Assembly: GCA_903813345.2 (NCBI GenBank)
Contig: CAIIXF020000005.1
Coordinates: forward strand, 5,487,375 to 5,551,374
Reading direction: 5' to 3'
Source: Owenia fusiformis
Lineage: Eukaryota; Annelida; Polychaeta; Sabellida; Oweniidae
Length of the DNA: 64,000 bases
Position 1 is the stretch's first letter; each line of letters opens with the position of its first letter. This document shows positions 45,530 through 57,400 of the stretch, in pieces. Position numbers and translations under genes: made by a program. Under the pieces are notes generated by a model, which had not been told where the DNA came from, made no database searches, and saw only the letters and a list, made by a program, of their open reading frames with translations.

Positions 45530-45987
45530 AGCCCGGTATACACCAATGGGGCAAAATCCCACTTGCCCCATCGAGTCACATATACCCCATCGAATCCCAA
45601 TTTGCCCCTTCGAATCCCAATTTGCCCCTTCGAATCTCACGAAGTCCCATGGGACCTTGATGGCTTTGTCCCATGGGACCTTGATGACTTTGCCCCATGG
45701 AGCCCCATCAAATCCCACCGTGCCCCATTGGTGTATGTGGGGCTTCACACAACACGTCATATGATCGAAAATCCCACGATGCCCCATGGAAAGAATGAAC
45801 ATGTTCATTCTCGATCGGACTCCGTGGGATTTTGCCCCATCGAGTCCCACGTTGGACTTCATGGGACCTCGTGGGGCAAGATGGGGCAAAATCCCACGGA
45901 GTCCCACGGACTTCCATGGAGTCCCACGGACTTCATGGGGCAAAATCCCAAAAGGTCCCAACTTGCCCAATTGGTGTATACCGGGCT
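45530..45987. mobile_element. PIF/Harbinger-type MITE with TTA duplication
   Basis: Inverted ends AGCCCGGTATACACCAAT (45530) and ATTGGTGTATACCGGGCT (ending 45987), with TTA on both outer sides (45527-45529, 45988-45990). TTA/TAA 3-base duplications mark PIF/Harbinger insertions. The 458-base interior is a run of TGGGGCAAAATCCCA and CCCATGGGGC-like palindromic words, which creates long but meaningless open frames on both strands. Confidence 0.8.
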
Positions 45988-45990
45988 TTA

Positions 45991-46544
45991 GTATTAGTGG
46001 CCAAGTACTACATTACTTGTTTTAAATCTTAAATTTTGTTCACTCCGTTCGTTTGCCACCTCTGTCTCTTGTTTAGTGCAGTGCTGAAATAGTTAAATGA
46101 GTCCCGGGGTGGAATATATGGTCATCATATGTGGAGACTAGTGGTTGGAAGACTGACTCGTGTACTCGATTTTTACTCGCATTTGTCCTAAAAATCAATT
46201 GATCGAGTTGAAAACTTGAACTCACGATTTGAAATTTTTACCAAAAAAAATATTTTTCACTCGTTTTCACCTTACCTTGACTCGCGATTCGTCTCTCCTA
46301 TTCGCAATTTCCATGCTTATAGTTGTAATGTTCTGCTTAATCTGTCGCGAATATAATCGTGGTTTTTCATGGCCCACTCGAGTGGAGATTTTCAGGCGAG
46401 TCCGACCACTAGTGGAGACATGGGAGAACGGCTTGAGCGGGATATGTGATTTATAAATCCCGGATCCTCGTCAGGTATGGAATACAGAAATATATCCTAA
46501 GCATTTCCGGCATATGATTCAACATATGAAACTACAAGTTTTAT
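45991..46544. other. No gene recognised
   Basis: Contains the inverted partners of motifs left of the Harbinger-type MITE (AATAGTTAAATGAGT, CCTCGTCAGGTATGG), which suggests that the MITE sits inside an older foldback. A plus-strand frame at 46229-46456 has no recognised domain. Confidence 0.4.
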
Positions 46545-46690
46545 TTCACCACCAATGTGGTGACATACTGTATTGTTATGGTCTCCGTTTTGCTGGCGTT
46601 TTTGTGACGGCGGTTGGCGTCTGTTACAAATGGTGGTGACAATTTGCATGGAAATGCCTAGTTATTAAGACATGGTACGGGGAGTGGTTG
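46545..46690. repeat. Dispersed repeat, copy A
   Basis: CACCACCAATGTGGTGACATA ... GTCTGTTACAAATGGTGGTG ... TTTGCATGGAAATGCCT. A diverged copy is at about 55540-55680 (GTCTGTAACAAATGGCAGG, TTTGCATGTTAATGCC) in intron 9 of NOP56. Confidence 0.65.
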
Positions 46691-46859
46691 CTAGCTATGG
46701 AAAGATGGTGCAATATTTAACATGTTTTACAAACAATACAACCATAATCGTATGGGTGTCGACTTTTGGCTTGCAACCGAAGATACCTCAAGAAAAGCCT
46801 GCGATTGTCGAAGATTTCGAGACCAAATTATACTTCCACATTGGTTAAACCTTGTTCTA

Positions 46860-47130
46860 GCCATTGGGGTTGATTTCAAAAGTGTCATAGCATAAAAGTT
46901 CCGCGAAATTTTGGTGGGCCCGAATTTTGAAATTTTTGAGGCCCATTTCTTTAAAATTTGGCCTGAAATTAAAAAATAAGGTCTTACAAGGCCCAGAAAT
47001 GACCAAAAAGGCCCATTTTTGGGGGGTTTTTAAGGACTTTTTTGGCCCAAAAACTGTTTGGACTTTATTCCCAAGGGGGCCGGGCCCAAAGCCCCCCCCC
47101 CCCACCCGATCCGCCAGTGTTGCTGTCACC
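46860..47130. repeat. GGCCC-rich repeat
   Basis: Repeated GGCCCATTTTT, GGCCCAGAAAT and GGCCCAAAAAC words ending in a C12 run and CACCCGATCCGCCAGTG. The 90-codon minus frame here comes from the repeat. Confidence 0.5.
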
Positions 47131-47609
47131 GATTAAGAAGAGTATATGTAGCTTATGTAAAACTGTAGTATTATTGAAAATCATCATTTAATCAGATCAG
47201 GAATACTCGTACAGGCAAGATATAGCAACACTAGCTAGAATAGGCTTCATCAAGGAAGGGAAACAAAACTGCAAACAGCCTAAAATCACAGTCCAAGTCA
47301 AACCTTCGATGCGGGGAACAGCGGGGAAAGACGGACACCAAGAGCATTCATTTTTAACAGCTTGTAAAGATATTTTGCTTGGGTTTCTGTCCGCTCAACC
47401 CATGCTTATTTTAACAAGGGACATTGGTTCTCTGAGATTAAATTTTTGAATTGCTTATATGCCCTCACTTTTGAAAAAAATGATTTTGTGTGGTCATGTG
47501 GCAAGAAGGGCCCTCGTGGGACAAGAAGGGCCGTTCTATCAGAAACCTTCTTTGAATTCTAGGTTTAAATTTTAACCATGGTCATTCAATATCCAAGTCC
47601 ATGGCCGGT

Positions 47610-48070
47610 GTGAAAGAAATAATGGTCCGCCAGGGATTATGGTCCCCCTTTTTAAAGGCCCTTACTGGCCCTGATTGTGTATAAGATAATAAGGGAAAGA
47701 GTTGTATTTATTTGTCACCATATAAATCAATGGAGAGTAGGACCATAATTTGATAGGACTTCCTACCCTTTTACACCTGTTTAAGTGGTAAGAATATAAT
47801 GTATTTCATATCATAAACAAAAGTCAGGTGTACGTAATGTTGACAGCCTGCGAAGATATTTCATGATTTATTTAAGTTCTATCCCTGTGTAAAAGAAATT
47901 ATGGTCCCATGGGGATTATGCTACCCTTTCTTAAAGGCCCTTACTGGCCCTGATTGTGGATACGATACAATTGATAAGGGAAAGCGTTGTATTTAGGTCA
48001 CCATACATTGTATAAATCAATGGAAAGTAGGACCATAATTTTATAGGACCTCCTACACTTTTACACCTGA
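47610..48070. repeat. Tandem duplication with a period of about 282 bp
   Basis: 47610-47782 and 47889-48069 share AAAGGCCCTTACTGGCCCTG, AAGGGAAAG(A/C)GTTGTATTTA, AATCAATGGA(G/A)AGTAGGACC and TTTTACACCTG. Within each unit GGTCC and GGACC words are in inverted arrangement. No gene. Confidence 0.8.
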
Positions 48071-48404
48071 ACACTTGATTCGATTTTGTTATATGAGATT
48101 AAAAAACACTAAATTCAGCTTTCCAATGGTTTGATGTACATTGTGAAGGTCCCAAGGTACAGTCAGAACTCCCTATTAAAGTAAAATATAAACTACCGAT
48201 CATTTTGAAAATTCTTTTTAATTAAGAACAATTCAAATCTGTCAAGTGTTAATTGTACAAATACCTAATTCATAGAACAAAATTCAATAATACTTTTATC
48301 TCATGAAGGAGAGATTATGCCTGAAGTCCCGAACGATTATTTAATTCCGTTTTCAACTCAGAATAGTCGATCCCCAAGTATTGGCCTATAGAGGGCGCTA
48401 CTAA

Positions 48405-48417
48405 TCAAAGATGGCGG
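48405..48417 (+). promoter_or_regulatory. YY1-like motif over the NOP56 start codon
   Basis: TCAAAGATGGCGG matches the known YY1 consensus AAnATGGCGGC around the start codon. In mammals such motifs are common in short first exons of ribosomal and ribosome-biogenesis genes and help fix the transcription start. The preceding GAGGGCGCT is GC-rich in an AT-rich setting. No TATA box is seen. Confidence 0.5.
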
Positions 48418-51400
48418 TGAGTAAAACACATGGTCTCAAAATAGTATTTGTTTTCGTGAAATAAGGCTTTGTTTTACAATTGCATACAATTTGTGTATGC
48501 GTCGTGCACTGAGGATATCATTCTTATAACATTCAACCTAGAAATATTGCTTGTTTTTGTCAGATAAAGCTGATTTAGTGCAGTTTCCGGTATTGTCGTA
48601 TTTGAATATTTTTAAAAATATTTTCGTGGCATTTCTTCTGCTACTGTAGGAATTGTTTGGGGTAACTTCTCTGTTAACAAAAACTAAACATTGCCCTTAT
48701 GATCGTTGTAAATTTGAAAAGTTCTTTTTCCATTATGTGTTCACTTGCAGATGAAAATACAGTGGTGTTTAGAAGCTGTACATTGTACAGGTCCTCTGCC
48801 TTGGGTCCACTGCAAATCTGAATAGAATAGGCAAACATATTGCTTACTATATTTGCACATAGCCATCTTTAGATTGATGGCTATGGAAAACTTGATATTC
48901 CCAGTCCTCTATAAAAATGAAAGAAATCTTGGAAACATCCTACTTCAATCGTTGCTTTCCATTCTAAAGTATCGTTTTCCTGACTATATCACGCGATCTT
49001 GAGTCTGGAGGTAGTGTAATTGGCGTAAACTGTATTTGGCACATGGGCATTACCCAACTTTCTGAAAAGCGATCTTGAAGAACTCTTCAACATTTTTCGT
49101 CAATATACTTCCTCTTCCACTCCGGATTGCCTGATATCATAGTTAGAAAAACGATACTTTAGAATGTTAAGCATCAATTGAAGTAAAGTAAGTGTTTCCA
49201 AGAGACCTTTAAGGCCAGGGTGCATGTTAGGAAATTTTCTGAATCCCTCAATGCAGAAAATATCCCATCATGCACCCTGACCTTAAAAAAGACTGGGAAT
49301 ATCAAGTTTTCCATATTGCTCCTTGAACATGTGTATGGTCTAAAAAGAAATAAATAAGAATTTCTTTTTCAAAATAAATAGAGTGTTCCTTCCTGAACAA
49401 ATTCACCTATATATGCCTAAGACTCTTATCTCAAGGACAGAATGCACAAATGAAGCAAACGTTTTGCTAATATAGGCTATAGGTGTAATGACCTTCGATA
49501 GCAAGTCGCCATTACAGTGTCTGCTGTAGTGGCTAGACTCTTCGGCTAAATAGGTAGAACGTCTACCTCGAGAGCAGAAGGTCCTGTGTTTGCTATTCCT
49601 GCACTGGGCGTTGAATTTAGCAGACTCCCTTTTGGCTTTAGTATCTGGCTCATTACACTACAGCTCTGAGAATGTGACACATGTATAAAAAATCGAGTGT
49701 GAGTCCCCTAAGAAATCAAGGTAGACATTGGGAAAATGTTTAATTGCATTCGGATTCCATTCAGTTTTGAAGATTTGTCACTTAACCAATTATCACACAC
49801 AATTGAGATTGATCCTTTGACCCACTTTTGTTCATCACATTTTATATTGGCTTCCTTATCTGTTAAATCGAACTCACTCCACTTCCAATTCTATGTGGAC
49901 CACATCACTCTTGTTTTGGCGATGCTGTGGATACTAATTACGATCAATTACATTAAGATTTCAAATGAATTTTTGGGCAAATCAAATCAATTATTTAGAT
50001 GATTGTCAGTTAATTGTAAATGTAGCTTGAATCTTGATGGTAAATCACAAACCGGAAGTTCAGGATTTCCGATGAAACATATAAGAAATGTTATCTCAGA
50101 CCACATTTAAACTAAAAGTTATTTCAATATGTAACCGACATTACTAACATTATTTTATTTTAACATATAAAACCAGTCGAATCTATAATAATTAAAACCA
50201 GCTCGGCTGGGCAATCAAAAGTATGATCAGTGTCTAATAAATTCTGAATTTTTCATTTCAGCCTAAAGTATTGCACATGCTTTTTGAGCATGCATCTGGG
50301 TATGCATTGTTCAAGGTGAAAGAATTTGAAGAAATCTCTATGCTCCAACCAGAAGTTGAAGAAAGTGTGAAAGATCTGAGTAAATTCAACTCCATTGTAA
50401 AACTGGTGGCATTTTCTCCATTTAAAAGTGGTGCAAATGCTCTCGACAATATCAATAGCATCAGTGAAGGTAAGTTCAAAATTTTCATATCATGATGCAT
50501 CATTTTTAATAAATATGTTTTATAAATAGGTTTTATAAACAGATATTTTAATCATTATCATATCATTCTCAACATCGTCATTTAGGTGAGGACTTTGTTT
50601 TATGTGGCAACATTTGGTGTCTTTTTAACTATAGAAACTCTGAAACAGTCCTCTCTAGTCAGCTATACAAATAAACAACATTCAGGTTCACGAAGAGCCT
50701 TGGATGCTGGAACATAAAGTTAAACACAGTCACTTTAGTCTAGATGTAATGAATTTGAGTAGGCTGAGCTCCCTTGATTAACTCATTTGCATTGCACTGT
50801 AAGTTGAACATATATATTTCTGTTACAGGGGTGTTACATGATGACTTGAAGTTGTTCTTAGAGTCTAACATCACTGGTAAGAAGAGCAAGGTACAACTTG
50901 GTGTAATGGACCCTAAGCTGGCAGGTGCCATTAATGAGACTCTGGGACTCAATGCTTCACATATAGGTGTTGTACCTGAAGTGCTGAGAGGTAATATAGA
51001 GAATTAACTACAACTTTGTCATCACCGAAGAAATACATATTTGAACTATTTTTCAGAAACAGTTAAAGCTAGAATAGCTTCTTTGAAAGATCTCTCCTCT
51101 TATCAAGATTATTTTTATGTTCAAGAGTTATTTAGAGGGTATAATTTTGAAATGTCCTTGATATTTTTTATTGATGTATTTCATGTTATCCCATGGTTGC
51201 AAGGATATAGATCGAATATAACACGAATATATATTTGATATGTGGATCAAGATATCATATTTTAGCAAAAAATTCACAAACCATTGAATATCACTTTTAA
51301 ACTATCGAATATCATATCCCATGGGATTAACGGACAATCCTATGGTTTTTCAAAAATATCAATTATATCCACTCATGGATACAAATATCTTCACTCATTT

Positions 51401-54400
51401 GCTGCGCTCACTCATGAAGATATCAATATCCACTCATGGATGGTCCGATATAAATGATATTTTTTCAAAACCATAGGATATTCCTATATTTTTTATTTAT
51501 CTATACATCAACTGCCAAATTTTGACTCTTGTTTAACAAGTTTTCAAACATATGACATATTGCAAAATTTTGCAAAGTTAACTACTGTTGTCACAGAACA
51601 ATGTGAATAATGAACTCAATGTGACTCCATATGATTTCAGGTATCCGCATGCATTTTCCAAACCTGATCAAAGGTCTGAATGATGTCGCCCAGAGTAAGG
51701 CCCAGCTCGGTCTTGGTCACAGTTACTCAAGAGCCAAAGTAAAGTTCAATGTTCACAGGGCAGACAATATGATCATACAGAGTATCAGTTTGCTGGATCA
51801 ACTGGATAAAGACATCAACACATTTGCTATGAGAATCAGGTAGGCCTTAACCTTAGGACTACATTAGTGTTCAAGAAGTTCAAATTTTTCGTGTTTTACT
51901 CCAGAATTATTGTTGTCCTGTCCTGTACAAGGTATTTTGGAAATTATGTTTTCTTCTCTATCAATGTTATTTAATTTTTATTAAAACAGTTTTGTGAAGC
52001 TGTTTTCAAACAATCAGATTTAATATGAATGAACCATAATTACTAAGAATGCTATGAAAGTTGTATCGACAGTTTTGACACAAACCATTACTGTTTTAGA
52101 GAGTGGTACTCATACCATTTCCCAGAGCTCATCAAGATTATTCCTGAGAACTACATGTATGCACAGGCAGTTCGCCTCATTGCTGACCGTAAGACACTTG
52201 ATGAGAGTAAACTTGAGGCCCTTGAAGAAGTTACAATGGACAGTGCTAAAGCACAGGCAGTTCTAGATGCTTCAAGATCATCAATGGGTAAGCAGACTTT
52301 ATAAAACAAGTGAATTTGGAGATTTTTGCTGATTTATTCTTCAGTAGCTTCTGTTTTTGATAAAATTTTGAAAAAAATTGAAAATACAATTATATTGAAA
52401 ACATTTGCATGATTTTTGAAAGATTATGTCCAACATTTTATACTCTCCCTTCTTCTTCCTTTAACTTAGCTCTTAACCCAAGTTGTCAACTTTATACCTA
52501 AATATAAAGATGTTGTCTGAATAAAACACAGTTTCACTGGATTAGATAAAAAATATATATTTACATATTTTGATCACAAGATAAGTCTTTTTGGTCCAGT
52601 TTTGTTTAACTTTAAAATATGAACACATGTTATGTAACCATGGTAACATCAATGATCTTCTCAGCATTAGAACTTTTGGCTGCTGTTAAAAATCGAAAAT
52701 TTCTGTCCACCCTTAGCCATTGAAAGTCTTTTTGTTCCCTACCAAATTATGTTATCTGCCAAAATTACCATGATTTCCGTATTCCTAGGTATGGATATTG
52801 CCCAGTTTGACTTGGACAACATTGAAAGGTTTGCAGATCGTGTGATTGACCTAGCCAAGTATCGCAAGTCTTTGTTCACATACCTTCAGGGCAGAATGAG
52901 CCAGGTTGCTCCCAACTTGTCGGCACTCATTGGAGAACAGGTATGTGATAAGGCTGCCCTTTACTCATTCTGATACTCAGGCCAGCTCTGTCTTGCAAAT
53001 TATTATTGAGAGACTAATTGAAAGCCATGGTCTTTCATGATTCCTTGGACTCCATTTGATAAACTGCTTATATAATGCTACCTGTTACATTTTGTACAAT
53101 ATTTTTGAGATTTTGCGACTTGCAAGATTTTTTTGACCTTTTGGGTGTTGTACAAGTCAAGCATTATAATACTCTGCTAGCCAGTGTGTTGTTTTTCAAA
53201 ACCAAGTGTTCAAGTTGAAACACTGTCTTTTATTGCTGCTTTGGGGTGTTAGAGCTGTACACAGGCATTAACTTTAGCTCACTTGGCTGTATCACAATCA
53301 TGGCTGAGCCACAAGGATAAATGTATTAACAAGCTTGGTTATATGTTTAGCTCAGTGTGGATCCTCAATTCCTCATGGTATGTTGAGGTTTGGTTAATAT
53401 ATATGGCTCTAGTTTTTCCGATGCACATTACAAAGAAATACCTATCGCTAGTCATTGTATAAAAAATTATATCCTCTCTTGGTAGAAGTTACAAGGCCAA
53501 TACTTCATCAAAATCTGATTTTCAATTGTTCATGGCGGTGTATTTGAAAGACTTATGTGTAAGCCATCAGCATTCTTTAATATTTTGTACATCTATACTA
53601 AACTCTTCTTGTTTGTTGATTTTAGGTAGGAGCGAGGCTTATTTCCCATGCTGGCAGTCTCACTAACCTTGCTAAGTACCCAGCATCAACAGTGCAGATC
53701 CTTGGTGCTGAGAAGGCCCTCTTCAGGTGAGAGACTTGTTCAGTCCAATTTGAGATGTATGGACATGTACTTCTACCATATATACGGTTTTCAATATAGG
53801 ATGTAAATTTGTTTCCCAAAAATCAGTTACAACTTTTGATTCTAAAAAGTCCAATCTATCAAGTCTGTATCTAGCAATGTTGATCGATTTACATCAATAT
53901 ATGTTAAAATACATTTGTATTTTATTTCAGAGCATTGAAAACTAAAGGAAATACTCCAAAGTATGGACTTATATTCCATTCCACTTTCATTGGTCGTGCT
54001 GGGTCGAAGAATAAGGGTCGCATCTCCCGATATCTGGCAAATAAGTGTTCCATCGCATCTAGGATTGATTGCTTCTCTGGTAAGGGTTTTCTTTTTTCTG
54101 GGGATAGGCATATTTGAAAAAGGACACTCCACACTTGTGTCAAAAGTCATACTAGATTTGTCACTGAATCTGAATAGGACATTCTCGTCCATACAAGAAC
54201 ATGAATCTCAAATAAACACTTAGAAATGTATATCATTACCCAATGAATTGTATTTCAGAAACACCCTCTGCCATTTTTGGTGAACACTTGAAAGACCAGG
54301 TTGAAGATCGGTTGAAGTTCTATGAGACCGGTGAAGCTCCTAAGAAGAATATTGATGTGATGAAAGAAGCCATGGTTCTGGTAAGGACACATTTTGTATA

Positions 54401-57400
54401 CACTTTTCACAATTCCTAGTTCAATCAAATAGCTTTTGAGCCTTATATTTTTTAAGGGTTTAAAATGTATGGACTGGTCCTAATGCTATCACTGTAAATG
54501 GTGAATACAGTGTAGCGCGTGAAAATCGTGATGATTTTCTCTGACTTGTAAGTTGTAGGTAAATTAGATCTCTTACCTAAAATGCATGTAACGAGAAAAA
54601 AATGCAGTGTTTAAACAAGGAGAATGGGATCCCAGAATGCAATAGACTAGATGCGAGTAGAAATGATCTTGATTTACGTCATTAAATATTCAAAATTCAG
54701 TCAAAGCGATGTCATATTTGAAATCTACATGTAAAAATACATCTAAAAATATGGTTTCGAAAATTGTTTATCAACTTTGAAAATTTAATCTGTTTTGAAA
54801 ATGTGACTTCTAGTTCGGGTTGATTCCCCATAGACCCCATATTAAAAAATCACAAAAAGTGTAATATCTTTTCTTGTATTGGACATATAACATTTTCTTT
54901 TACTGGACATACTTTAATTTGCATAACTATTTGATACATTAGGGCTATATGAAAATTGAACCACTAAAACAGATGTAATTTAAGTTAAAGGGAACTTTCT
55001 ACTATACCCGCCATGCTATCTGACCCGAGCGAGCCACCTGGTGGTGAAACTGGTAACTACCTACTCGCATTTGCGTTATTCCAGTATTCTGCCATATATG
55101 GTGTCATGGTGTCATAATTGCGTTGTACAAAATTCAAAATTTTAACAGTCGCCATTTCTCATTATTCCTCACATCAGAATTTGAATCATGATTTTCGGTC
55201 TTGTAACCTGAAAGAAAAATTCAAACACACAAGAAGTGGTCAAGATATTAACATTAATCTTTTGATTGCTGATAGTGAATTTAAAGCCAGATAAATGTCG
55301 CAATAATGAAGCTAAGCTTTGTTGGAAAATATGGATGTTGCATTCTGGCTGCCAATCCTTCTTGGTGTTTAAATGACTTAACAAAACTGAAACATTTAAA
55401 TAGCTACTATCTATTATGATATGGACGTGCATTATTGGACATATTATTTTAAATGTCTCATTCAAGAAAACAAATCTGTAAAAATTTCACACCACCAATC
55501 AACCAAATGTAGACAGCAGTTATTTATTTTGATCTCACCACCACTTTTATGTCACCACTACAAGTGAGGACATATTGTTTTAGTCTTCAACTTTATTGTG
55601 GACAGTGTTTGGGTTTCGAACAGCGGTCCTTGTCTGTAACAAATGGCAGGTGTTGACATTTTGCATGTTAATGCCTTGTTGAGTTGATTTTTTGACCTGA
55701 CCTCTTATAGTAATAATTAATCACCAATCTGAGGATTGAAAAATAACACTGCATTACCCTCAGCCTGTCATATATGTCTTGTTATTAGAGGGTTGAACAG
55801 TGTCTAGTTGTCTTTCTGGACCCACAGTTGGCCGAGTGGGTGTCCCGATAAATCTTGTCTATTACAGGTTTCCAGCCAAACCGTTTGAGGGATTCATCTG
55901 AAATTTTCAGGGATGTTTCAGCATTTGAAAGTTTAGAAACTATTAATTTTTGGGCATTTTGGGTAATTTGTAAGTGTACGGTTGGTCATTTTGAGTTTTG
56001 CGTCCTAAAATGCTGTCTGTCGAGGCTTGTCTACAGGTTTCCAGCCAAACTGTTTCATGGATCATTTGAAATTTTCAGGGATGTTTCTGACATAGATTTT
56101 GGGCATTCTGGGTAGATTAAAGGCAGAATCAGATCTATAGGGGGTGACAAAATTTCAAGCAACGTGTACAATTGACCTACCAATCTATTCCTTACAATGT
56201 CAAATACAATATCTCCCAAAATATTCACAATACATGTATGTTATAAATTGGTGAAGTTATAAATGATTCAAAGTGCAAAAATGGATGAAAAATGTTTAAA
56301 TTCTCCCAAATAATAAGAACCATTCTTATAGAAAAATAATATATTTTTAGAAAATAGACATGACAAGGAATGACATGAACCAAAGATATTCTAAAACTGA
56401 GACAATTTTCTGTTTAGCCTGCTTGCTATATCTGATTCTCTCTTTAAATCTAGATTGATTTTGGGTAGTTTAAGTGGCCATTTTGGATTTTCCATCCTAA
56501 AATCTTGTCTGTTGAGGCTTATCTATAGGTTTCCAGTCAAACCATTTGAGGGAATCATTTGAAATTTTCAGGGGTGATTATTCTATGTACGAATGTTTAA
56601 AACTCATTAGGTTTTTGGCCATTCTGGGTATATGTCAAGGTGGTCATTTTGGATTTTCTGTCCTAACATCTTGTTTACTTGTTTCCTGGCAAACTCAGGT
56701 TGATGGATCGATTTCAAATTTTCAGGGATGATTCTACATATGAAATCATGAACTGATTAGTTTTTGTGCATTCTGGGTAAATGTTAAAGTGACCATTTTG
56801 GATTTTCCGTCCTTAAATCTTGCCTGTTGAGGCTTGTTACAGGTTTTCAGCCAAACCCTTTCATGATTTCACCTGAAGTTTCTTGGTATGAAATTCTTCA
56901 ACTGATACGTTTTGGTGCATTCTGGATAAATGTTTATGTTAATGTGGCCATTTGAGATTTTCTGTCTTAAAACTGTCTATTTTATTCAAGGGTTCCATAC
57001 TCTGTGTCTTGTTCTCTATCCACTTCTCTTTGCGTTCTCTTCGTAAAAAATAATAGCAAGTAGTTTCTTTACACTTATATAATACTTTCATTAGCAGCAT
57101 GTTAAAAATCAATTTGTGAGTGCACTGCTTTAAAAAAAGTGTGCCTCATATTGGTGTTACATGTTTATCTGTAATATTTAACATCTTTGTTGGTAATAGG
57201 TTTAATACAGCACAGATGTATGATAACATAACTGCCATATGCTAAATAACATTAGCCTCTGTTGCATGGACAGTTTCCAGAACATTCATCAGCTGTTTTT
57301 ATGATTCAAATTCTGGGTCAATGATCAGTTGAGAGCATACTGCATGTACTGCTAATATCATATATAACTTATCATCAATTATCCTCAAAACAGTATTTGG

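Noticed and set aside
45308-46032. Long overlapping open frames, up to 227 codons, over the palindromic word array
   Set aside because: They lie over the Harbinger-type MITE and exist on both strands because GC-rich palindromic words lack stops.
46857-47129. 90-codon glycine- and proline-containing minus-strand frame
   Set aside because: It lies over a GGCCC-word repeat; no homology pattern seen.
49536-49609. Functional tRNA gene
   Set aside because: The B-box GTTCGA is mutated and the acceptor stem does not pair.
50470-50828. Box C/D snoRNA in NOP56 intron 2
   Set aside because: TGATGCATCA near 50492 is a short palindrome, and no CTGA with a closing stem lies at the right distance.
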